Shown: positions 11,619 through 23,584 of the stretch, piece by piece
How positions within the stretch are numbered: position 1 is the stretch's first letter
Layout of the letters: every line of letters starts with the position of its first letter
Source: Sabethes cyaneus
Lineage: Eukaryota > Arthropoda > Insecta > Diptera > Culicidae
Length of the DNA: 64,000 nt
NCBI RefSeq assembly: GCF_943734655.1
Contig: NC_071355.1
Span: 26,232,768-26,296,767 of the forward strand
Reading direction: 5' to 3'
Position numbers and translations under genes: made by a program
The notes under the pieces: generated by a model
Database searches by the model: none
Seen by the model: the letters and a program-made list of their open reading frames with translations, nothing else
Told to the model about the DNA's origin: nothing

Positions 11619-13440
11619 TAAGGGGATGAAAAATTCAATAGAATTATTTATAGGTCGAAAGATTTAGAAGTCCACAGATTTAGAGGTCGATAATTTTAGA
11701 TGTCTAAAGGTTAAAATAACCAAAGGTTAAGAGAATCAAGGGTTTCGAGCATCAAAGGCCCGAATGTCCAAAAGTTAATAGTTCCACAGTTCAAAGGTCC
11801 ACAGTTCAAAGGTCCACAGGGCCAAAGGATTAAAGACCCGAAGGTCTGAAGGTCCAGCGCTTCAAAAGCTCAGAGGTTTCAAGTTCCAGAGGTCCAGAGA
11901 TCCACAGGTCCGGATGCCCAAAGGTTTAAAGCACCAAAAGACCCAAAGTCCAAAAGTTTAAATGCCGAAAAGTTTTAAAGTTAAAAGGTCTTAAATATAA
12001 AGTTAAAAACTCTCAAGAGTCAAATGGTAAAAGAAGTAAAAAAGGAAAAAATAAACAGAAAATGTAAAATGAGAACAAACTAACATAAAAAAATTAATGA
12101 AAAGAAAAGGCATGAAAGGCAAAAACAGTGAAAAGGGTTGGAAAATTCATAGAAAAAATCGTAAAAGCAAATAATGTAAACATTTGTGAAAAGTTTAAAA
12201 AAGTGTATAAAAAATTTATAAAAGAAACAAACAAATATCTTTTTAAATATATTTCAAACATATGCCTGACCTCATTTCAAGGTCAACCATGTGGTCTATA
12301 AACAAATAAGAAACATAATTGAAAAAGTAAAAAAAAGTTTTAAAAAATTATAAAATATTTACAAAACTGGAAAAATAGTAAAAAAGTTAAATATGCCAAA
12401 AATATAAAAAATCACCAAGAAATTTAGAAATGTTCAATAAAAGATAAAGTTAAGCGGTCAAAAAACCAAAGGTATAAAAGTATAAACATCTAAAAGTCCA
12501 AGATTACGAGGATCCAAACTTTTAGGCCGCAAGTCTAATAGCCTTGGAATCCAAATTTGAAAAGCTTAAGAGTCAAAAATTCGACATGTACAAAAGACCA
12601 AGATTGTATAGGTTACAGGAAAAGTACAAAAGTTTGCTCTTCCAAAAAGCCCGAGAACCAAAATCAAAAACTTCAAATAACCAATCATCCAAAATGCACA
12701 AATCCAAATATCCAAACGATTAAAAATCCGGGATCTAAAAAAATTAAAATCCATACGTCCAACAGTCTGAATGTTAAAAGCCTGAAAGTTTTAAATCTAG
12801 TCACTGCAGCTCCAAAAGTTATTAAATTTAATGTCTAAGAGTCCAAAATTCCAAAAATTTGAAAGTTAAGGTTTCTTAGTCAGAAAGTTTGAAGGCCAAA
12901 ATTTCGAAATTCTCCAATTTAAATGTCCAAAAGTTCAGAAGCTCCACTATCGAAAAATCCAAAAGGCGAAACTGTTCAAATGCAAGATTGTAAAAAATGT
13001 CCAGAATTCTAGGAGTCCGAAAGTTCAAAACTTGAAAAATCCAACCAATTAAAGGACCAAAACTTAAATAGGTTAAAAGTCTTTAAGAAAAGTTAAAGAT
13101 CTACAAATCCAGGATCTGAAATCCGAAAATGTACAAGTGAATAAAGGACATAACGGCTCAAAATTCCATCTTTTTAAAATGGCTTACAATTTAAAAATTT
13201 AAAAATTTTAACCATGAATGTGCCGAAGTTTAAAATCCAATAATCGTAATTCAAAAAATATATAATACTAATATCTAGACAACAATTCTAGAAGTACAAT
13301 TGGAAATCCGAAAACTCTAGTGCTTTAATTTTAAATTATACATACAAAACCAAAAATTTCAAGGGTTCTAAAAATCTAGCAGCTGATACCAACGTTCGTC
13401 AACCGAGAAGACAAAGAAACAAAAGTCCGGACGAAAGTTC
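11619..13440. repeat. Degenerate minisatellite, segment 4, decaying to A-rich sequence
   Basis: AGGTCCAAAG-type units are recognisable at about 11640-11990. After an A-rich stretch (about 12000-12440) come looser AAAAGTCCAAAA-type units up to the GAGTCCA array. The open frames at 12557-12838 are by-products of the repeat. Confidence 0.7.
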
Positions 13441-14310
13441 AGACTTTAATGTCCAGAGTTCAAAGTCCAGAGTCCAGTCCAGAGTATAGAGTGAAGAGTC
13501 CAGAGTCTTCAGTCCAGAATTCAGAGGGCAGAGTCCAGAGTTTAGAGTCCAGACTTCAGAGTCCAAAGTCCAGAGTCCAGAGTCCAGAGTTCAGAGTCCA
13601 GAGTCCAGAGTCCAGAGTCCAGAGTCCAGAGTCCAGAGTCCAGAGTCCAGAGTCCAGAGTCCAGAGTCCAGAGTCCAGAGTCCAGAGTCCAGAGTCCAGA
13701 GTCCAGAGTCCAGAGTCCAGAGTCCAGAGTCAAGAGTCCAGAGTCCAGAGTCCAGAGTCCAGAATCCAGAGTCCAGAGTCCAGAGTTCAGAGTCCAGAGT
13801 CCAGAGTCCAGAGTCCAGAGTCCAGAGTCCAGAGTCCAGAGTCCAGAGTCCAGAGTCCAGAGTCCAGAGTCCAGAGTCCAGAGTCCAGAGTCCAGAGTCC
13901 AGAGTCCAGAGTCCAGAGTCCAGAGTCCAGAGTCCAGAGTCCAGAGTCCAGAGTCCAGAATCCAGAGTCCAGAACATAGAGTCCACAGTCCAGAGACCAG
14001 TCCAGAGTCTAAAGTGCAGAGTCCAGAGACCACAGTCCAGAGTCCAGAGTTCAGAGTCCAGTCCAGAGTCCAGAGTCCAGAGTTCAGAGTTCATAGTCCA
14101 GAGTCTAGAGTTTAAAGTCTACAGTCCAGAGTTCAGAGTCCAGAGTTCAGAGTCCAGAGTTCAGACTCCAGAGTCCAGTGTCCACAGTCCAGAGTCCAGA
14201 GTCCAGAGTCCAGAGTCTAGTGTCCAAAGTCCAGATTTCACCACAGTCCAGAGTCCAAAGTTCAACGTCCAGAGTCCAGAGTCCAGAGTCCAGAGTCCAG
14301 AAACCAGAGC
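13441..14310. repeat. (GAGTCCA)n heptanucleotide satellite
   Basis: Tandem 7-bp units (CAGAGTC), nearly perfect at about 13575-13970 and degenerate on both sides. The unit carries no stop in several frames, so long SPESRVQ- and LDSGLWT-type open frames appear on both strands. I regard none of them as genes. Residual units reappear at about 14535-14580 beyond the SINE, so the SINE inserted into this array. Confidence 0.95.
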
Positions 14311-14320
14311 TACAGAGTCC

Positions 14321-14530
14321 GCTTAGTAGGTTTCAAGGTAAGATGCTGGTCTTACAAGCCAGTTGATGTATGTTCGAATCTCAGCTAGGCGGTGCTGCTA
14401 GATAGTGTCAGTAGAATTGTTGCACTAGCCCTGAAACTGTCCTATGCTCTTATAGCCGGCTGTGAAGACTGTCGATAAAGAAGGGTTAAGTTTTGAAAAG
14501 GACGTTTAATCCCAAAGATATTGCTATTTA
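14321..14530 (+). mobile_element. tRNA-derived SINE (family 1)
   Basis: An A-box-like TAGGTTTCAAGG at 14325-14336 and a B-box-like TGTTCGAATCTC at about 14372 give an RNA polymerase III promoter. The body that follows, GGCGGTGCTGCTAGATAG through GTCGATAAAGAAGG, reappears reversed at 39180-39314, which identifies a dispersed family. The insertion interrupts the GAGTCCA array. The 3' limit is approximate. Confidence 0.75.
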
Positions 14531-14666
14531 ACCCAGAGTCTAGAGTCCAACTTTCAGACTCCAGACTTCAGTGTTCAGAGTTCATAGTTCGGAATTTGAA
14601 GTAAAGTGGTTATTGGAAGGATTTGGAAGGATTTTTCATACATGACCTAAACAAAGCTAATAAGTT

Positions 14667-14941
14667 GAAGAATTGGCTGTTCAGTCTTTAAATTCAGTGG
14701 ACGATTTGTTTTATTTACGCCAACGTTTCGATCTTTGGTTTAGATCTTCTTTAAACTTTGTAAGTCATATAACAAATTACAAGATAGATCACAAATAACT
14801 AATAAGACATATTGTAGAAGCCCTGAAGAAGATCTAAACCCAAGATCGAAACGTTGGCGTAAATAAAACAAATCGTCCACTGAATTTAAAGACTGAACAG
14901 CCAATTCTCCAACCTATTATCATCACAGTCGGAAAAACTCC
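14667..14941. mobile_element. Fold-back retroposon with hammerhead-like motif
   Basis: A 275-bp unit flanked by a perfect 15-bp direct repeat, CAAAGCTAATAAGTT (14652-14666 and 14942-14956). Two arms of about 90 bp (about 14667-14757 and 14821-14911) are reverse complements. Each arm holds CTGAAGA, then a GATCT/AGATC stem, then GAAACGTTGG, here called hammerhead-like because it fits CUGANGA…GAAA. A 15-bp target duplication points to target-primed insertion (Penelope or retrozyme style) rather than cut-and-paste. It has no coding capacity. Confidence 0.7.
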
Positions 14942-14956
14942 CAAAGCTAATAAGTT

Positions 14957-17900
14957 TTCGGATTGTTACTTGGGACATTTTTCAGAAAAGTCTGCACTGA
15001 AATGAGCTACTCAGACAAATTGACAAGACAAAATGAGATGTGCTGTATGGTAATTTAATCATGGTTCGTTGAAGAGAACAACCACTTCTCGAATGTGTTC
15101 AGTAGGTGAACAAACATGACGTACTACCAAATTTGTTGGCATTTTAGTAACTCCGAAAAGTTATTTCAAAATTCTACGTTAAATTCCACACCCTATCTAT
15201 ACAGTATCCTAATTTCAGCGTGTCGTTCAGGTTTCGTTACGCGATTCAGTTTTCAATTCACCGTGCATAGTTGCATTGTGCAAGCAAAAATTAACTGGAA
15301 ATTTGTTCGATGGGCGGTTGCCATCGCGGCCATGTTCAATTTAATTCGACAATGCGCACAGTTTAACATTGTTGCCTTTGCCGCAGAATCAGGCGATGAT
15401 GGTGATGGTGATGATGATGATGACGATGCCCCCCGGTTCAGGTTCCGGAGACTGTCCAGAGTGTAAAATTAGATGGCTGAAACCGCTAAATGTGTACTAC
15501 ATAACCGGGTGTTGAAACGCGACCGGCGGCGGCGGTGGGCGAAAGGGGCTGGCAAATGACTAGGGACATCGGTCGACCACCGGCGAGGCTGGAACGGGGC
15601 TGGGCAGGATAGGGTAGGGCAAGGCACACCGACAGGACACCATGTGCAGTAAATTGAAACAAACCCGGCATCATGCAATGGGTTGGTGCGGACAAGAATG
15701 TTCAAACACTCTATCATGCACAATATGCTCTGGTTTTTGCGGTTACGCTGTAACAAGCTCGGGTACGGTAAAGTTATCATTTTTAGCTACATCGGTTGTG
15801 TAGCTACTAACAATATGGTTTTCGCTCGATTTGTTAGGCAGTACAGTGTAGTAGTGTACCTTGCCTTGCTGCTGGGTCGGGTTTTATTTAACGGGAAAAA
15901 TGATGCAGCTAACCAGATATTTCAAATGTTAAATTGACCTTATGCTTTGTGGGTGGGCAAGCCCACGTTTTTGTGTCGATGGTTTCGATGACTTTACCGC
16001 TGCACCTTTGCTTCGGGTTTATTTTACGGAATCTGGTTGAACGACTTTTCGTGTCAACTTTCTTTGATAATTTTCTGCAAAAGTTACGGATTGCGGCGTC
16101 ACACAGATAATAAACGTAGCATGTAGAATAGTGTTCGTGATGATGATTTCAGAAAACTTTTCCATTGTTTCTGTGCTCCGGCTATCGTACGCTGCTCGTT
16201 GCTTTTCCAGCTGGAATTGCTGCTACTGCATAAATTTTACTCAAAGTTGACTGCGTTATTTAAAATAGTTTTATTATTTGTTCCGCAGAGAGAGATAGCC
16301 AAACCACAGCTTGATGCTGAGTGCATTTCGTGTGATTGCTATTTTATTTAACCGAGTTTAAGAAGCTGTTTCAGAAATTGAAGAATTTTTCGAGGTGGTT
16401 AGGCACCAATGAGGGAAAACAATAAATTGATTTTACTGATTTTGGCTAGTTCATGATTTGTATAGAATGAATTTGGCCGGTAATTGATATTATTGCTTGA
16501 TATTGATACGGTAAAACAAAACAAAATATTTTTTTATAAAGATCCAGGCAACAAAACATAAAGTTTGCCTAGTTGTAAGTGTTCTTATGGTACGAGAATC
16601 AAAGAGATATTTTTCCTAGAAAACAGTGACAATTTTACATAACAAATTTTAAGAATTCTTTTTAGGAAATAAGGTTGCGACAATACAATGGAGACGCTTG
16701 ATGTCTTGTTGTTAGTTGAAATATAGCGAATATTTCTGACAAGAAAACGCAAATGAAAATAATAGCTTATTTTGAATGCACAATGAACCTCATATCGAAG
16801 CTTAGTGCCAAAACAGTGACAAACTGATAGGTAAGCTAAAACAAAAGGATACTTTTGCAGCGCTATGTTACGCCTTTGGGGATAAAGAGTATCATTGACA
16901 GACAACCCGAGAAACAGACCTTAGGTATGTTGCAATTTCCAATCATAATCTGAATGTCAAGCCCCATTGTTCAGAAAACAATGACGGAAATTCAGTTACA
17001 TGCTTCGATGTTTGAACAAACGAGCTTTCATTAACAAATATGTTGTCGAAGGAGGAAAAAATTCAATCATGACAGAACAGAGTTGTTGTGTTTCGGAAAT
17101 ACAGCTTGCAGCTAGCGACAGTTGTTATTTTGGGGTGCTGTGGTTTGATCCTTCATTAAATAAGCCCCAATCTATTGTTTGTCCAGTTCATCTGAAATAA
17201 TAGAACCAGAACAGAGTTCAAAACTTATGCTTCACATTCGAGCCTTTCACGCTGAAGATGCAATTTTATTCCTCGTACTGTTTTCCTGCATTGATTGGTA
17301 TTCCGAAACCATCTCGAATATCTTTTCATTAGCATCCACTTGGCTCGTCCAAGCCGAAGCATGTTTACCTGCGTAATTATGCGAGCTATGCACATTCTCA
17401 GCAATTAAACAAAATACAGTAAATAGCTGCCATTTGATTCCCAACTTTTCCCATCCCCGAACGAAGTGGGTAAACGAGCCAGCTCAGTAGACACATCCAT
17501 TTTCTCGGAGGTCCTGTCCGGTCATCGTAAATAAATAAATTTTCATTTGGACTGACACTGCTAATAAAAACAATCACTTCCCTTCCTTTGTGAGCCCAGC
17601 ACCGACCGACCGACCGAACGGTCAAGCAGAGCACCTACCTACTGATATGCAATACCCAACCAGCCACTCCGGATGATGGTGCTTGCTCGTATCTCTCCAG
17701 CAGGACAGGAAACTGCCTCACAAGTCCCATTACTCCCATTACCCGAAGTTATTTATGTTCGTCCGTATGCAGCTCGGTGCTCACCTAATTTCATTTATAT
17801 GCACTTTCTCGAACGGTAACCAATTGAATAAAGAGCAGTCTCAAGGGAAGAACGCTCGCAAACCGGCAGCTTTGAATAATATTTCATGAAGTTCTTTTCA

Positions 17901-19500
17901 AGTTGTTCCGAAGTTAGTTTTTCAAACGGAAACCCCGAAGTGGGTGTTAAAACAATATCAACTGACAGGGTAAATGAACGCAAAATGACTTTATTTCTGA
18001 CATGGATTCAATCATTAATCTATTTCCAGAGTTCGCCATTACGGAAGGAATCCAATAATGCAGCGTTCAATTAGCTTTCCGTTCCAACAATCGCCGCATT
18101 ATAACCTATTATATCATGCTGCTGGCCAAACCAGACATCGTTCGGTCTTATTATTTTGTCTTTATCACGGTGATTGCACAAGAACAAGTTAATTTATTAT
18201 CTGTCAGTGCCTGGCGTACTCCTTCTTCTCGAGCCGTCGGGTAGCCGTGTAAAGTACCTAATGTGCAGCGAGCGATGCTCGTTCCCGCTCCCGGCGGGAG
18301 CGAAATGCATTTTTCGTCCTCTCGGAGGGTGTTGCTGGACACAAAAGTTCCCGCTTTTTCTTCCAACATCGCATCGGAGGAGCAATTTCAATTAAAAGTT
18401 CTCGACCGAAGCAGCCGCTACCGACCGGCCGGCGGCGGCGGTGGGGAAAAGTTTTGATCCGCGTTCTCCGTTGAATGGTGGCGGTATCAGTGTGGCACTT
18501 TGTCGGTGGTGTTTGTATGTTCTGCCGGAGCGAGGTTTTCAATTATGCTGGAAGGGAATATAAGAGGATACGTGGAGCGACCCTTGGGACTACTTAAGGT
18601 GGCATTTGCGCTCTATCATGTGATTTCGGATTTATAATAAATTCATTTAGAATATTGAATTCCTAGCTTCCTTGAGTAGAGGGCTCATGGTACATATTAT
18701 TAATGCTCAGAGCATCCAAATAGAGTGGGACAAGGCGCGAAGGTTAAAAGCAACGCTTATAAAGTAAGTGTACCGTTCCTCTTTTCCCACGCTAGGGGAT
18801 CCGCTGATCGAACTGTAATGGGAGCCAATTAGAACCGGATTCGAACTTAACTTCTCCCCCCAGCGTTGGTATGACTAGTACCCCATCAGCAAGCGTAAAA
18901 TTAAAATTTCGTAAATGACACCTAGTTCATCAATTAACTAGAAATATACAGCAAATCGCCGTAAGTTGATTGATCTGTATCTGGAGGTTTACTCCAGAGG
19001 CACTGAATAATCCAAAACATCAGTGATCCATAAATAATCCAGGAAGTTCTTGAGCGACTTTAAATCTTTGTAAAGCTAAAATACTATACTCGCGTTGCTT
19101 TTTACGCCAGGGATAAGTTCCAAGTTTTTCACTAAATAGCGCAAAAGTCCGTTTCCGAGTGACCAAAAGAAAATAAACCGCGGAAAAGGCGACTTTAGTG
19201 TATTTTATAATTTGAGTTATAAAAGTGTATTTTACTTGGTCCCACAAACCTCCAGGAACATGTGTCGAGTATAGAAACTACCCAGTTAACATTTTCATAT
19301 GTATATGTATATGAGAATTACGTACTCATACGTATCAAACAAAATCGTATTTGATGCGCAAAACCAGCTTATACGTACCATTTTGGAGGCGATATAGGCT
19401 CTGATGACTAATTTTAAATGATTCACTTATATAGGTATTTCTATATGACAAGATCCGATTAAGAGCGACCAGTTTCATACAGCTATACAACTTTGTGCTG
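14957..19500. other. Long stretch without recognisable genes or elements
   Basis: Ordinary mixed-composition sequence. There is a short GATGATGGTGATG-type trinucleotide run at about 15395-15430 and a few small hairpins. Many short overlapping frames exist on both strands, the longest being 116 codons at 15116-15466 and ending in an Asp-rich run. None shows a domain or a convincing splice structure. Regulatory sequence may be present but cannot be identified by eye. Confidence 0.5.
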
Positions 19501-19520
19501 AATATCGTGTTGGTCAGCTA

Positions 19521-19871
19521 CAGGGACACCTCGACATAAGACAATTTAAAATTTCAAAAAGTCGTCTTATATCGAAACACGATTTTTTCAAAAAAAATTT
19601 GCATTGACAGTCGACAATTTCCGTTGTGTGTTTTCGTTTTTTGAACGATTTGTTATTGTTTGAGCTATTAGTTTTTTTACAATTTTTAGGATTATTATGA
19701 AATAATGAACATCTTTAAGGCGCTGCTTTTGGAATGGAAAATCATCTCTGGTGTCGTTACCAATTAAGTCAAAGGAATTTGTCTTATATCGAGGTGAAAA
19801 TTGTCTTATATCAAATTGTCCTATATCGAGGCTGTTTTATAACGGGGTTGTCTTATATCGAGGTATCCCTG
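19521..19871. mobile_element. Pogo-like MITE, TA-flanked
   Basis: The inverted ends read CAGGGACACCTCGACATAAG and CAGGGATACCTCGATATAAG, with TA outside each end (19519-19520 and 19872-19873). The word TTGTCTTATATCGAGG is repeated about four times toward the right end as subterminal repeats. At 351 bp with no open frame it is non-autonomous. Confidence 0.88.
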
Positions 19872-19939
19872 TACTCCCATTATAAACGATGGAGTGTCAT
19901 CTCGAGCGCGCTTTATTAGGCTTTATTTACGATGCCGGT

Positions 19940-20195
19940 TGGGATCTCATGATGGACGACGAAACCTACATCAAGGCTAACATAAACCTGAGGAGATAAA
20001 GAAGAAGAAGTGGACAAATTCACCAAAAAGTTCTTGGTTTGGTAGATCATCTGTGGGTAGAGCGAGTCGTACGTCACGACGGGTACCATCAGCGTTCAAA
20101 TCTCCTGAAAAGTGTGCTTCTAGACTGCCTTCCCTGAACTTCGCCCGATTGAGAAGTTTTGGGCCATACTGAAGGTCGAACTTCGTGAGTATGAA
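19940..20195 (+). pseudogene. Tc1/mariner-superfamily transposase relic
   Basis: Conceptual translation gives MDDETYIKAN at about 19952, which contains a first catalytic Asp in the usual D-D-E-T-Y setting. A DKFTKKFLVW segment follows, and finally PELRPIEKFWAILK at about 20132-20173, the third catalytic block of a mosquito-type ITm transposase. The blocks lie in different frames, the middle is deleted and stops intervene, so the copy is dead. No terminal repeats were found around it. Confidence 0.75.
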
Positions 20196-20199
20196 ATGG

Positions 20200-21305
20200 G
20201 GAATGCAAATTAGGAAGCGTCCAACATAGTTCCAGCCATCCCAAGCCTTTACCTAGCGCCTCCAAGTGGCCTTACCCGATAACGCTCCATTGAGTAGCAA
20301 AGCTAGGAAGTACGATACTGGGTGGATCCCGGCTGCCTGATCTCAAAACTGCGGGTTTGGGTGACGGCTGAGCCACACGACCTTGTTAGTACGTAAGCTT
20401 AATATAAGTTGTTTTATTTATTTGTTTTGTTCTAGTTCATGAGAGGTGCTTCAAACAAATAGTGACAAACAGTGTACAGTGAAAACTTTAGCCGAAAAAA
20501 GTTTAAATAAGGTTCATGGATACCAGAAGAAAAAATTAAATGATTAATGGAAACACTCATGGAAACTCAAATGATGCAACTCTATTCCATTCGAGGGTCT
20601 GCTGGTGAGATTATTTTATTTCACTACCATATATCATCATTATCGTAAAGGGGAAGGAGCATCAGGGTATCGAATGAATCGAAGACTGGATGAGGGATTT
20701 GGTAACCAGGCCAAGTCATATAAGGTCGGTGAGGATTTTGACGCGCCTTTCTAACACACAAATCATTACGCAAGATAAGTTTGCACGCAAGATAAGTTAT
20801 GTATCTAGAAACCGAAAGTCTATGCTGGAAGGAGTGTCTTATATTCCCGTGGAATCATATAAGCGACATTGCTTATAGATACACCCAACCTCTTTTGGTT
20901 ATTCACGAACAGCATTGACATGAAAGTTGCTGGGTAGATAAATTTGATTCTGCCGTAATTCTACTTGCGTACAATGGGAAACCCTTGAGGTGATGGTGGC
21001 TACCTTCATACATACATACAGACTGAATGTCGAACTTTGTAAACCACCTAAGAAATTGAAGAACAAACTGGGTTTGAAGAAAAAGTGGATAAAAAGGAAA
21101 ACTTTTGTGTGTCTTTCTTTTTTCGAGTAAAGCTTTTATGACTTATATTCCAATGATAATTCCTTGAATTATCAGGAATATTCGTAAAATTCAGTAATAA
21201 TAACGTATTTAAGTCATTTAGGTCTACTGAATCTCCAAAATTTCTAGAAAAAATGTGCTACTTGCGCCAATTTCTAAAAATTTGCGACTTAAGCTGCAGA
21301 AAAAA
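20200..21305. other. No recognisable feature
   Basis: AT-rich intergenic sequence with a short CATA run near 21009. I see no domain-bearing frame or clear repeat structure. Confidence 0.5.
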
Positions 21306-21309
21306 AGGC

Positions 21310-21776
21310 GCCTGTCCCAGGCTGCTAGTCGAACTGATTGTCCCAATCTCACAGTCTAAATGACTGCCCCAGCCTCAGTGACTATACCAGTTTCAGTAAC
21401 TGTCCCGGTCTCGGTGACTGTCTCAATGACTATTCCACAGTACCTCCAAAATTTCTAGAAATAATTTGCTACATGTGCAATCTTTTCAAAAATTGGCCTT
21501 GTTGTAAGTGACTGTCCCAGACTCCCGGTCTAAGTGACTGTCTCAGTCTTCCAGTCTCAGTGACTGTGCCAGTTTTGCAGTCTAAGCAACTATCCCAGTC
21601 TAAATGGCTGCCCCGATCTCAGTGACTTCCTCACTTTAGGGAACTGTTCCAGTCTTAGTGACTGTTCCAATGCACTTCCGAAATCTCTAGAAATAATGTG
21701 CAATCTTTTTAGTAATGGGTACTTTCGCTGTTGAAAATGTAGGTTACTGTCGCAGTCTCCCAGTTTAAGTGACTCT
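21310..21776. repeat. Degenerate ~18-bp minisatellite (CAGTCTCAGTGACTGTCC)
   Basis: Irregular copies of a CAGTCTCAGTGACTGTCC-like unit. They lead directly into the perfect CCCAGT hexamer array, so the hexamer probably expanded from one unit here. The reverse complement resembles the 26-bp unit at 30530-31330. Confidence 0.8.
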
Positions 21777-23497
21777 CCAGTCCCAGTCCCAGTCCCAGTC
21801 CCAGTCCCAGTCCCAGTCCCAGTCCCAGTCCCAGTCCCAGTCCCAGTCCCAGTCCCAGTCCCAGTCCCAGTCCCAGTCCCAGTCCCAGTCCCAGTCCCAG
21901 TCCCAGTCCCAGTCCCAGTCCCAGTCCCAGTCCCAGTCCCAGTCCCAGTCCCAGTCCCAGTCCCAGTCCCAGTCCCAGTCCCAGTCCCAGTCCCAGTCCC
22001 AGTCCCAGTCCCAGTCCCAGTCCCAGTCCCAGTCCCAGTCCCAGTCCCAGTCCCAGTCCCAGTCCCAGTCCCAGTCCCAGTCCCAGTCCCAGTCCCAGTC
22101 CCAGTCCCAGTCCCAGTCCCAGTCCCAGTCCCAGTCCCAGTCCCAGTCCCAGTCCCAGTCCCAGTCCCAGTCCCAGTCCCAGTCCCAGTCCCAGTCCCAG
22201 TCCCAGTCCCAGTCCCAGTCCCAGTCCCAGTCCCAGTCCCAGTCCCAGTCCCAGTCCCAGTCCCAGTCCCAGTCCCAGTCCCAGTCCCAGTCCCAGTCCC
22301 AGTCCCAGTCCCAGTCCCAGTCCCAGTCCCAGTCCCAGTCCCAGTCCCAGTCCCAGTCCCAGTCCCAGTCCCAGTCCCAGTCCCAGTCCCAGTCCCAGTC
22401 CCAGTCCCAGTCCCAGTCCCAGTCCCAGTCCCAGTCCCAGTCCCAGTCCCAGTCCCAGTCCCAGTCCCAGTCCCAGTCCCAGTCCCAGTCCCAGTCCCAG
22501 TCCCAGTCCCAGTCCCAGTCCCAGTCCCAGTCCCAGTCCCAGTCCCAGTCCCAGTCCCAGTCCCAGTCCCAGTCCCAGTCCCAGTCCCAGTCCCAGTCCC
22601 AGTCCCAGTCCCAGTCCCAGTCCCAGTCCCAGTCCCAGTCCCAGTCCCAGTCCCAGTCCCAGTCCCAGTCCCAGTCCCAGTCCCAGTCCCAGTCCCAGTC
22701 CCAGTCCCAGTCCCAGTCCCAGTCCCAGTCCCAGTCCCAGTCCCAGTCCCAGTCCCAGTCCCAGTCCCAGTCCCAGTCCCAGTCCCAGTCCCAGTCCCAG
22801 TCCCAGTCCCAGTCCCAGTCCCAGTCCCAGTCCCAGTCCCAGTCCCAGTCCCAGTCCCAGTCCCAGTCCCAGTCCCAGTCCCAGTCCCAGTCCCAGTCCC
22901 AGTCCCAGTCCCAGTCCCAGTCCCAGTCCCAGTCCCAGTCCCAGTCCCAGTCCCAGTCCCAGTCCCAGTCCCAGTCCCAGTCCCAGTCCCAGTCCCAGTC
23001 CCAGTCCCAGTCCCAGTCCCAGTCCCAGTCCCAGTCCCAGTCCCAGTCCCAGTCCCAGTCCCAGTCCCAGTCCCAGTCCCAGTCCCAGTCCCAGTCCCAG
23101 TCCCAGTCCCAGTCCCAGTCCCAGTCCCAGTCCCAGTCCCAGTCCCAGTCCCAGTCCCAGTCCCAGTCCCAGTCCCAGTCCCAGTCCCAGTCCCAGTCCC
23201 AGTCCCAGTCCCAGTCCCAGTCCCAGTCCCAGTCCCAGTCCCAGTCCCAGTCCCAGTCCCAGTCCCAGTCCCAGTCCCAGTCCCAGTCCCAGTCCCAGTC
23301 CCAGTCCCAGTCCCAGTCCCAGTCCCAGTCCCAGTCCCAGTCCCAGTCCCAGTCCCAGTCCCAGTCCCAGTCCCAGTCCCAGTCCCAGTCCCAGTCCCAG
23401 TCCCAGTCCCAGTCCCAGTCCCAGTCCCAGTCCCAGTCCCAGTCCCAGTCCCAGTCCCAGTCCCAGTCCCAGTCCCAGTCCCAGTCCCAGTCCCAGT
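21777..23497. repeat. (CCCAGT)n hexanucleotide satellite, about 287 copies
   Basis: 1.72 kb of CCCAGT with no variant that I can see. All three frames of the unit are open on at least one strand, which produces artefactual frames of about 600 codons (QS, GL and DW dipeptide repeats). Such homogeneity suggests recent expansion. The true length may differ from the assembly. Confidence 0.98.
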
Positions 23498-23584
23498 GCC
23501 CGATCCCTGTCCAGTTTAGATTCCCCTCTTGTCTCCAGCGTCCAGGAGATCCAGCGACGCAATAAAGCTGGAAATTGAACCTAC

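Noticed and set aside
13449..14094. Long SPESRVQ and LDSGLWT repeat frames
   Set aside because: By-products of the stop-free GAGTCCA heptamer in several frames of both strands.
13441..14310. CRISPR-like regular repeats
   Set aside because: The short units are contiguous with no unique spacers, and the host is clearly eukaryotic.
15116..15466. 116-codon frame with Asp-rich end
   Set aside because: No domain or signal recognised. The Asp run is a GAT microsatellite, and neighbouring frames are equally open.
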